Below are positions 36,995 through 43,517 of a DNA stretch of 64,000 nt, piece after piece; position 1 is the first letter of the stretch; each line of letters begins with the position of its first letter. Under the pieces are notes generated by a model. The model ran no database searches. It was not told the DNA's origin and saw only the letters and a list, made by a program, of their open reading frames with translations. Origin of the DNA: Cyclobacteriaceae bacterium (GTDB lineage: Bacteria > Bacteroidota > Bacteroidia > Cytophagales > Cyclobacteriaceae); assembly GCA_020436165.1 (NCBI GenBank), contig JAGQYI010000047.1:1-64000 (forward strand), in the 5' to 3' direction. The position numbers were made by a program, and so were the translations under genes.

Positions 36995-37013
36995 ATTTGC
37001 ATTTTTTGCAAAT
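36995..37013. promoter_or_regulatory. 19-bp palindrome in the LRR/hypothetical divergent region
   Basis: ATTTGCA-TTTTT-TGCAAAT is a perfect inverted repeat with a T-rich centre. It is not placed to terminate either divergent gene, so a protein-binding site is more likely than a terminator. Confidence 0.35.
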
Positions 37014-37098
37014 AATTAAAAGTTGCTGTTGTAGAAATCATTAGGTAAATAGACTAGATTAGCTCTTGATTTACAGTGGATTAAAAATTTACTGTACT

Positions 37099-37998
37099 AT
37101 GAAAATCTCTTTAAAACTTATGATCGTGTTTCTGGTTATCGGGTTAGCCGGGAGCGCATATGCCCAAACTTCAGAAGAGCCTGTTACCATTGGCATTTTC
37201 AAACCTAAAAAGGGCAGACTCGAATACCGATTTAATAATACCGACCTGAGCAAGGTATTCATTAAAATGGTTGGTCCTCAGAAAAAAACCTATACCGGAG
37301 GTGAGATGGCACAGGATGTTATTAACGATGTACTTGTGCAGGCATTAGGTGGAATTTTAAGTTCCGGATCTTCCAGAGATATGGAATGGGAACTTAAAGG
37401 CAAACTTGTTTGCAACAACGAGGCAATGAACTGGGAAGTACTGCTTTTTTGCGAAGGAGAATTTGAAAAAGAAAAAGAACTTATAAAAAATGATGATGGC
37501 AGCACTTCCGTGCAAACTACCAAGAGGAAGTTCGTGCATTGGGACAAAGGGGCAACAGGTGTTATTCTCGAGAATGAGGTGCCCATTGGTGGTTTTGGCC
37601 TTTTTATGAATCCCAGAGCAGACTCGCTCATCTATACTACCTACAAAGAGGCTTTTATAGATCAGCCTGAGCAGATAAAAACCACTTCTAAAAACAACTA
37701 CTATATCGAATCAATTGATGAATACATTCCGGAATATGCAGTGTTGGGTAAATTTAGGGGTGAGCAGTTTACTTTAATTGCCAATGGCGATTCCAGGAGA
37801 ATGTGGTTTTATATAAACAACAAACTGCAATGGATTTTCAAAACAGATGTAGATAATTTATTGCCTATTCGAAAGAAAGACAGGTTTATGCCTTCATTAC
37901 AAATTCAGGATTCTTCGACAGATTTGTTACCAGATTGGTTTAGAATGGCGCTTGTTAGTAAATATCTAAGCTCAGCAATTTTACAGGACGAGTACTAA
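37099..37998 (+). CDS. hypothetical secreted protein
   Basis: A 299-residue protein when started at the ATG at 37099, which gives a good signal peptide (MKISLKLMIVFLVIGLAGSAYAQ); the longer frame from 37066 adds 11 unlikely residues. It contains a Gly-rich segment (GGILSSGSSRDMEWELKGKL) and many aromatic residues. No recognised domain. It is convergent with the 71-residue membrane protein, 3 nt apart, and has two palindromes in its upstream region. Confidence 0.75.
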   Translation: MKISLKLMIVFLVIGLAGSAYAQTSEEPVTIGIFKPKKGRLEYRFNNTDLSKVFIKMVGPQKKTYTGGEMAQDVINDVLVQALGGILSSGSSRDMEWELKGKLVCNNEAMNWEVLLFCEGEFEKEKELIKNDDGSTSVQTTKRKFVHWDKGATGVILENEVPIGGFGLFMNPRADSLIYTTYKEAFIDQPEQIKTTSKNNYYIESIDEYIPEYAVLGKFRGEQFTLIANGDSRRMWFYINNKLQWIFKTDVDNLLPIRKKDRFMPSLQIQDSSTDLLPDWFRMALVSKYLSSAILQDEY

Positions 37999-38001
37999 CA
38001 G

Positions 38002-38217
38002 CTATTCCGAATGTGCTTCCTTCCACATGTCTCGTTTGAGTTTGTGGTAGGCCATTCGGTCTTTAATGTAGATGGCGCCAACTATTGCGGCTAACCCGGC
38101 AACAGCATAAAGAGTAATTTCCAAAACAATTAAAAGATATGGAATTATACTGCTCCAGTAGTAGTAAAAAACAACAGCCATGATACTAATTAATACTATT
38201 CCTAATAACTTTTTCAT
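38002..38217 (-). CDS. small two-helix membrane protein
   Basis: A 71-residue protein with two hydrophobic segments (about 4-20 and 24-48) and a positively charged C-terminal tail ending in acidic residues. It lies 63 nt downstream of the 38281-39012 beta-barrel gene in the same direction, so it may belong to the sigma-factor block. A GTCTAA box 5 nt upstream of the ATG resembles the -10 of the block promoters but is too close to the start. No family recognised. Confidence 0.6.
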   Translation of the reverse strand: MKKLLGIVLISIMAVVFYYYWSSIIPYLLIVLEITLYAVAGLAAIVGAIYIKDRMAYHKLKRDMWKEAHSE

Positions 38218-38280
38218 ACCACTTAGACCAATAATTTGTTCGAAGGTTTAAAATTAGTTTATTTATATTTAATAATAGAA

Positions 38281-39012
38281 TCAGAATGTATAATTTGTTT
38301 TAAAAAGAATATTTTTCATTAATCGTTCTTCTTTTGTAGTACTATTAATAGTCCATCCCCATCCATTTTCTCTTGTTGTTATTACTTTTTGCAGTTGATA
38401 CCCTATCCCTACTGAAAAGTGACCGGCTTGGATTCCAATTGTGTTTCGTACAAACCAGCCACCTTCTGTACTTAGCGCCTCGTTACTTGCCGTTTGTTCA
38501 GCAAACGACCAGCCTGCATCGAGTGCGTAAAAGGGTGTTACACGTTTTTGCGACACCAATCCTTTGAAGCGCGCATAAACCGGAACGAATACTACATCAT
38601 TGTTAAAGAAAAAAAACATGGGCTCAACCCCAATACCAGTACTGATGTATGGATTAAACCTGTAGTTCAAAGAAGCTCCCAGCTCCATTCCGGCCCTTGG
38701 AGATCCTCCGTATTGCGAAGCCTGTCCGAATACAAAAGCAAAAGAACCATCCCAAAACAACCCATCATTTCTTTGGTATTTGCTCCTGTAACTAAAACCA
38801 TCCTGCTTAATGGATACTATTGCTGAGTATGCAATTGTAGCTTCCTGATTTCCAGGAAGCTCAACCTTGATGTAATCGCCAGGTATGTTCTCGATGATGA
38901 GCACATGCAGTTCAGAACCATCCTTGAGTTTCACCTTGCTCATGTTCTTTGTGTCTTGTGCCCAAACTGCTGCTGAGCAAAGAATAGCTATCAATAAACT
39001 TAAAACTCTCAT
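38281..39012 (-). CDS. outer-membrane beta-barrel-like protein
   Basis: A 243-residue protein with signal peptide (MRVLSLLIAILCSAAVWAQ). A short N-terminal beta domain (residues 22-80, VKLKDGSELHVLII) precedes alternating aromatic strands typical of a small eight-strand barrel (YRFNPYISTGIGVEPMFFF, FSVGIGYQLQKV). It ends in the aromatic FKTNYTF. It overlaps the lipoprotein gene by 4 nt, so it is translated from the same mRNA and belongs to the ECF block. Confidence 0.8.
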   Translation of the reverse strand: MRVLSLLIAILCSAAVWAQDTKNMSKVKLKDGSELHVLIIENIPGDYIKVELPGNQEATIAYSAIVSIKQDGFSYRSKYQRNDGLFWDGSFAFVFGQASQYGGSPRAGMELGASLNYRFNPYISTGIGVEPMFFFFNNDVVFVPVYARFKGLVSQKRVTPFYALDAGWSFAEQTASNEALSTEGGWFVRNTIGIQAGHFSVGIGYQLQKVITTRENGWGWTINSTTKEERLMKNILFKTNYTF

Positions 39013-40328
39013 TGGTTGCCGGAAGGTATTAAGCTCAATAATTTAATCTCATCCACATTGGTGTAATCAAACTGATAAAGCCCATCGTTTCCGGTCAGGA
39101 TTAACGTTCCTTTGTTAGGTATAACGTCATAGGCATTGAAACCGGTAAGGTGTTGTATCATGTTTTCGTCAATTTTTGACACGTCCGTGATATCAAAAAC
39201 CTTCAATCCATTGTCACCTTCGGTTACAAAAAGCGTGTTGCCATCCAACCCTAAACCATAAGGACTTGTCATATTAAACTCGTAAAGAAGTTTGGCATTG
39301 GTTACATCGGTAATATCTATTACATCCAGCTGGTTGGTAAAGGTGTTGCCGCACCAGTTGTTGTTATTGTCGGTAGATCGAAGGGTGACAAAAGCATAGG
39401 TGTCGTTAGCAACTACCGGGTCGCAGGTGGTAATATGGCTTACCGATGACATGTACTGAGGCTGGGCCGGGTTGTCTATGTTGTAAACAAACATACCCGA
39501 CTGAGAACCAATAAACAGATTGTTTTTGTAGGGGAAAATAGTTTCAATATTCCAGCCAAGGTCTATGGTTGATTCATCTACCGGGTTATCCCCTGAAGTA
39601 ACATTAAATACATGCATTTGATACATATCAACAGCGTATAGGTAAGAATCAACAATGGCAAAACGTGCCATGGAACCACCGGTACCAACAGTTGGGCCTC
39701 CCACGCTATTGATTTTGGCTGCATCAAAGGCTACCAGATCTTCAGCCATCCATAGTACTCCCGGGCTGTTATCAGCACAGTCTTGCGAAACTTCAACGGT
39801 TTCCTGTTCTTCCATATCAACAATTATTAGATTGTTGCTGGCGCTAAAACCAAACTGAGTGTTGTACGAAGGAAACACATCTTCCAATCTGTTTACAAGT
39901 GTAATGTTGGCTGGGTTTGTTATATCAAAAACCAACAGATCGATGTAGCTATCTGCATATAATTTACCATTTCGAACAGCCATATCATGGTTTCCGGGAA
40001 TATTTATAAAAGACAGATTAACGGGATTGGATTCATCTGAATTATCAAAAATATGAATCCCCTTATCCGGTTCTCCTAAAAAGAGGTAGTGCCCGTAAAT
40101 GTAAATTTTGCCTTGTTCTTCCCAGTTTTGGGCAGGGAGTATTTCTACTTCTGTCCTAAGGTCCGACATATTAGCATAAACAGGAGAGTAAGTTATGTAC
40201 GTTACCGTGGTTTTACAGGTATCTCCACAACCGGTTAACAACAGAAAAATAACAAGTGCTGCTACCAATACTCCTGTTGAAACAGAAAGAAACCTTAGTC
40301 TGGGGCTTGTTTTGGATAAATTATTCAT
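39009..40328 (-). CDS. LVIVD-repeat lipoprotein
   Basis: A 439-residue lipoprotein with lipobox L-T-G-C. It has repeated blades of the LVIVD/beta-propeller type, for example GIHIFDNSDESNPVNLSFINI, DLLVFDITNPANITLVNRL and VFDITDVSKIDENMI (about seven units). These propellers are normally protein-interaction surfaces at the outer membrane. It overlaps the next gene by 4 nt and is preceded by its own copy of the ECF-type promoter (40356-40386). Together with the beta-barrel gene it is the likely target of the sigma factor encoded upstream. Confidence 0.88.
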   Translation of the reverse strand: MNNLSKTSPRLRFLSVSTGVLVAALVIFLLLTGCGDTCKTTVTYITYSPVYANMSDLRTEVEILPAQNWEEQGKIYIYGHYLFLGEPDKGIHIFDNSDESNPVNLSFINIPGNHDMAVRNGKLYADSYIDLLVFDITNPANITLVNRLEDVFPSYNTQFGFSASNNLIIVDMEEQETVEVSQDCADNSPGVLWMAEDLVAFDAAKINSVGGPTVGTGGSMARFAIVDSYLYAVDMYQMHVFNVTSGDNPVDESTIDLGWNIETIFPYKNNLFIGSQSGMFVYNIDNPAQPQYMSSVSHITTCDPVVANDTYAFVTLRSTDNNNNWCGNTFTNQLDVIDITDVTNAKLLYEFNMTSPYGLGLDGNTLFVTEGDNGLKVFDITDVSKIDENMIQHLTGFNAYDVIPNKGTLILTGNDGLYQFDYTNVDEIKLLSLIPSGNQ

Positions 40329-40370
40329 GAGTAGTGTGTTTTCGATGTTTGTCAGTTAGACACACTACTC
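40329..40370. promoter_or_regulatory. 11-bp inverted repeat abutting the LVIVD start codon
   Basis: GAGTAGTGTGT (40329-40339) and ACACACTACTC (40360-40370) are perfect complements with a 20-nt loop. One arm ends at the base next to the ATG at 40328; the other overlaps the downstream part of the promoter at 40356-40386. In mRNA reading through from the upstream genes both arms are present. In transcripts from the local promoter only the arm next to the ATG remains. Confidence 0.5.
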
Positions 40371-40386
40371 AATTGATTGGTTGGAA
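40356..40386 (-). promoter_or_regulatory. ECF-type promoter, copy B
   Basis: On the minus strand TTCCAACCAAT, 11 nt, TGTGTCTAA. It is identical in both conserved blocks and in spacing to copy A at 42397-42427. CCAACC is 17 nt from GTCTAA, a usual -35/-10 distance for ECF sigma factors. It lies 27 nt upstream of the LVIVD gene ATG. Confidence 0.75.
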
Positions 40387-40392
40387 TGTAGA

Positions 40393-41820
40393 TTATTTTA
40401 TTTTGTAGAAAAGAATAATACCCACTGTAAAAGAGGATGGATAATACTCTTTGCTTTCGTCTATAGCGGTTAGACCTTTTCTGTATCCTGTTTCAAAAGC
40501 AATGGAGTATTGATTGTTCAAACTATAACTTAGGTCTATTGTAGCAACTCCACCCAATAGCAACCGTTGGTAGTTCTGCTCTTCAGGTGAGTAGGATGCA
40601 TTGCCATACGCTTCAGAGCTGATCTTATGCGAAAGCATGAAATCAGTTGAAACTCCAAGTCCGCCTCTAAGCATCACTCTTTTGTTTATGAAGGGGTACT
40701 TAAAGGCAACAGGAACGCTCAGGTAGCTATTGGTTACGCTGTATTCATAAGAGTTGCTTAAAAAGGAAGTTCCCGCAACAATAGGGGCATAGGCACCCAG
40801 CGGCTTTTCAACTCCTTCGCTTTCAAATATAAGATCGCTTGTACCCATAGCGTGCTGTGCCCGATAGCCCAAACCCGTAAGAAGCGACCATTTTTTGCCC
40901 AAAGGAAATTCAACACCAGCTCCAATGTAATAAGCTGTACCGGGGTTTTCAGAACGTTCTGTAGTGTTTTTGTTTACATCGTTTAAATTGGGAGTTTGGT
41001 CGTTGGCAAATAGAGCCTCCGCAAATGAACCACCCGGAGGATTGTTAGAAACACTACCGGTTCCCATGTTAAGCGAAGCCAACAGATTGGTTCCTTTAAA
41101 CTTGTCCTTTTCAATTGGCATAAAATAGGGAACAAAATAATAGCTCTCAATCTCAGAAAGGCGCGTAGTGCCAAGTCTGGAAAGCTCAATAGAACCATTT
41201 GCTTCGGTTTGTTTCAGGCTATTAGTTGCCAATATCTGGTTATTCGCTGTTGGGTTATCAGCAAATTGTGTCTTGGCGATTATTGTTTGAGCATTAACTG
41301 CGTTTTGATTTTTGTTAGCCGTTGATTCGTTTAATTGTTTATTGTTAGTTGCTAATTGCTCATTGGCTATTGGTGTTAGGGTGTTTTGGTTCGTGGGACT
41401 TTGGCTTGATGCGTTATTTGTGACTTGGTTTTTGTCCTTTGATAACTCCTTTAATTGTTTATTGCTAATTGCTAATTGCTCATTGGTTATTGGTGTTATG
41501 GTGTTTTGGTTCGTAGGACTTTGGCTTGATGCATTATTTGTGACTTGGTTTTTGTTATTTATGATTTGGTCAGTTGGTTCCGTTGCTTGCCCAATTTGAA
41601 TGTTATGATTTGGTTGTGCATTGTAATCTAATGTGCCCATGCTTAAGGGTATCGCAAAAGCAATAGAAATGGTGGCTGCAATTAAGAGCAGGGTTACCCA
41701 ATAATTGCGTCCTCGATCAGTATCCATACTGGAGGCAATGTTGTTCCAAAGTGCCTCTGAAGGCTCAATGGTGGCTCCTGCCATGGCTTCCTGCCAGCTA
41801 TGTTCGTATGTGCCGTTCAT
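40393..41820 (-). CDS. anti-sigma-like/transmembrane/beta-barrel fusion protein
   Basis: A 475-residue protein in four parts. Residues 1-38 are cytosolic with the Trp-containing pattern EPSEALWNNIASSMD seen at the start of Bacteroidota anti-sigma partners. Residues 39-63 are a transmembrane helix. Residues about 66-250 are Asn/Gln/Thr-rich and low-complexity, with two 40-residue tandem repeats. Residues about 290-475 look like a beta-barrel (GAGVEFPLGKKWSLLTGLGYR, VAFKYPFINKRVMLRGGLGV). It overlaps the sigma gene by 4 nt. There is no cleavable signal, so the N-terminus should stay in the cytoplasm. Confidence 0.85.
   Translation of the reverse strand: MNGTYEHSWQEAMAGATIEPSEALWNNIASSMDTDRGRNYWVTLLLIAATISIAFAIPLSMGTLDYNAQPNHNIQIGQATEPTDQIINNKNQVTNNASSQSPTNQNTITPITNEQLAISNKQLKELSKDKNQVTNNASSQSPTNQNTLTPIANEQLATNNKQLNESTANKNQNAVNAQTIIAKTQFADNPTANNQILATNSLKQTEANGSIELSRLGTTRLSEIESYYFVPYFMPIEKDKFKGTNLLASLNMGTGSVSNNPPGGSFAEALFANDQTPNLNDVNKNTTERSENPGTAYYIGAGVEFPLGKKWSLLTGLGYRAQHAMGTSDLIFESEGVEKPLGAYAPIVAGTSFLSNSYEYSVTNSYLSVPVAFKYPFINKRVMLRGGLGVSTDFMLSHKISSEAYGNASYSPEEQNYQRLLLGGVATIDLSYSLNNQYSIAFETGYRKGLTAIDESKEYYPSSFTVGIILFYKIK
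41331..41570. repeat. two 120-bp tandem repeats inside the fusion gene
   Basis: Two near-identical 120-bp units (41331-41450 and 41451-41570) differ at only a few bases and encode the repeat KNQVTNNASSQSPTNQNT plus an NEQLA-x-x-NKQL segment. The unit is a multiple of three, so changes in copy number keep the frame. A short degenerate echo (NQILATNSLKQ) lies on the C-terminal side. Confidence 0.85.
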
Positions 41821-42377
41821 ATTGCTTTCCTTTTTGTTTTGGCATCTTCCGATAAAATAATTTCCTGTAATAACTGCTTGGCCCTGAAGTACTGACTTTT
41901 CGAAGTTCCCATACTAATGTTAATCATATCAGCTATTTCCTTGTGCGAGTAACCTTCGAGTGCGTACAGGTTAAAAACCGTTCGGCACCCATCGGGCAAT
42001 TGTTGAATAAAGGCGATTAGCTCTGTATAATGAAAGCTTTCAAGAGGCAAACTGGTGGTATCGTGTACCTCTTCCGCCTCCATTATATTCCATTGGTACT
42101 TTTGATGCTCTTTGCGCAATGCATTTAATGCCGTGTTAATTACAATGCGTGTAAGCCAGGTTTTTAATGCCGATTGCTGGTTAAATGAAGCGAGGTTTTT
42201 GTATGCTTTAATAAAAGCATCCTGCAGAACATCTTCTGCTTCCTGCTTTGTTTTCATATAACGCATAGCCACAGCCATTAGCTCACCTGCAAATCGAGTA
42301 TAGAGCTCCCGATAGGCCGTACGATCTCCATCGTAGCACTTCTGAATTAAATCTTGCTCATAAGGGCTTATCGGCAT
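41817..42377 (-). CDS. ECF-type RNA polymerase sigma factor
   Basis: A 186-residue sigma-70 factor with region 2 (DRTAYRELYTRFAGELMAVAMRYMKTKQEAEDVLQDAFIKAY, with the DxLQD/F core) and region 4 (LPDGCRTVFNLYALEGYSHKEIADMINISMGTSKSQYFRAK), separated by the short linker typical of ECF factors. No region 1.1 or 3. It overlaps the anti-sigma-like fusion gene by 4 nt. A copy of the putative ECF promoter lies 19 nt before its ATG, so it likely activates itself. Confidence 0.95.
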   Translation of the reverse strand: MPISPYEQDLIQKCYDGDRTAYRELYTRFAGELMAVAMRYMKTKQEAEDVLQDAFIKAYKNLASFNQQSALKTWLTRIVINTALNALRKEHQKYQWNIMEAEEVHDTTSLPLESFHYTELIAFIQQLPDGCRTVFNLYALEGYSHKEIADMINISMGTSKSQYFRAKQLLQEIILSEDAKTKRKAI

Positions 42378-42396
42378 GCCTCTATTACTCGATTAC

Positions 42397-42427
42397 TTAG
42401 ACACAGGTTGCGGCCCATTGGTTGGAA
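42397..42427 (-). promoter_or_regulatory. ECF-type promoter, copy A
   Basis: On the minus strand TTCCAACCAAT, 11 nt of unrelated sequence, TGTGTCTAA. Both blocks and the 31-bp length match copy B exactly while the middle 11 nt differ. That pattern argues for selection on the two boxes and against duplication of the DNA. It is upstream of the sigma gene itself. Confidence 0.75.
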
Positions 42428-42531
42428 CTGCACAACAAATTTCTACAACTTACTTGAAATCAACGAGATATTTTTGATTAAGGTGTGGGCAGAACAGATT
42501 TTATTAAATGAGTTAGTCAAAAGGGGAAATA

Positions 42532-43218
42532 TTATCCAAGATTAAATTTTATTGGAACAATTGCATAAACTTTTATAGTACTACCATTTAATTTAAATGG
42601 TGACCAAGTTGGGAGTTCGTTTAACAATCGGTAAGCTTCAAGAGCTAAATATTTATGTTCGCTCTTGAGGATTGATAATACTTTCGTTTTTCCTTGTTCA
42701 TCAATTGATATTAAAACGACAACCAATCCTGTTATTTTCTTTTCAAAGGCTGGCCCGGGATATCTCATATTTTTGACCAAGTATGATGTAAAACCTTCAG
42801 GATATTCATTTAAAGAAGCAAATTCAAAATTTCCATCAATTTTTGATTTTACGCTTTTACTATATAGATCAACATAAGGAGCATCATTGGGTTGTTCCTC
42901 TGAATAATTTAAATTTTGGTCATAGTCAAGTCTAGACATTAGTTTTCCATTATCATAGTACTGAAACCAAACTCCAACCGGTTCATTATCTAAGTACGTT
43001 TTTGACCATATAACAAAGTTATCTTTAATTCTGGTTTGCTTTATTTCAATTCTACCATCCGGATATTTGGTTTTTGTTTGTTTAAACACAGCCTTCGTTT
43101 CAGAAACTTCTGTAGCACCTGTATACCACTTCTTGAAATATTTTGTTTCAATTATTTCCTGAGCTAGAGATGTTCCTACAAAGGCTACAGAAAATAAAAA
43201 GGTGATAAATTGTTTCAT
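42532..43218 (-). CDS. TonB C-terminal-domain protein
   Basis: A 228-residue protein with signal peptide (MKQFITFLFSVAFVGTSLAQ). It has a MORN-like strand pair (EPVGVWFQYYDNGKLMSRLDYD, residues about 80-101) and a TonB C-terminal-type domain in the last 80 residues (ITGLVVVLISIDEQGKTKVLSILKS). It lacks the N-terminal transmembrane helix and Pro-rich region of true TonB, so it is not an energy transducer. AT-rich relative to neighbours. Role unknown. Confidence 0.8.
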   Translation of the reverse strand: MKQFITFLFSVAFVGTSLAQEIIETKYFKKWYTGATEVSETKAVFKQTKTKYPDGRIEIKQTRIKDNFVIWSKTYLDNEPVGVWFQYYDNGKLMSRLDYDQNLNYSEEQPNDAPYVDLYSKSVKSKIDGNFEFASLNEYPEGFTSYLVKNMRYPGPAFEKKITGLVVVLISIDEQGKTKVLSILKSEHKYLALEAYRLLNELPTWSPFKLNGSTIKVYAIVPIKFNLG

Positions 43219-43517
43219 GTGAAATTTAAATTATAAAAATAAGTATAATAAAAGATTGAATAAGTTTATTTTATATTAAGAATACAATAATAGCAACATA
43301 TATATTATTAAAAAAAGTGTATTAGTAATTAGCGCTAAGCAATATTTTAAACTTAATTTTTTACAATTAGAATTCGTCTGTTCTAAGGGATGTCTTAGTT
43401 AAGTTAATGTACTCCAATCAGGATATAACTTATTTTTGTTTCGATTTATAGCCCAATTTGTAAGTTCTATGAATTGGCTAAATTTTTAATCTTCCAAAAG
43501 TTGCCTTATTTAGTGCT
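43219..43517. other. 299-nt gap without a gene
   Basis: Very AT-rich DNA between the divergent TonB-domain gene and the histidine kinase gene. I see no open frame with coding character, no RNA gene and no terminator. A TATTTTTG box at 43431-43438 fits TAnnTTTG on the plus strand about 80 nt before the kinase start, without a -33 partner, and TTAGCGCTAA (43329-43338) is a perfect 10-bp palindrome. Confidence 0.6.

Noticed and set aside
38223-38245. Third GTCTAA box with AAACC upstream before the 71-residue membrane protein
   Set aside because: Spacing is 16 nt, the -35 block matches only in AACC, and the -10 lies 5 nt from the ATG, so transcription would start inside the gene.
41331-41570. 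CRISPR-like or phage-type repeat array
   Set aside because: Only two 120-bp units, in frame within a coding region, with no spacers.
41312-41599. Open frame of 95 residues opposite the tandem repeats
   Set aside because: It exists only because the repeats are stop-free on the other strand; its protein is a low-complexity artefact.
42532-43218. TonB energy transducer
   Set aside because: It has a cleavable signal peptide and lacks the membrane anchor and Pro-rich region; only the C-terminal fold is TonB-like.
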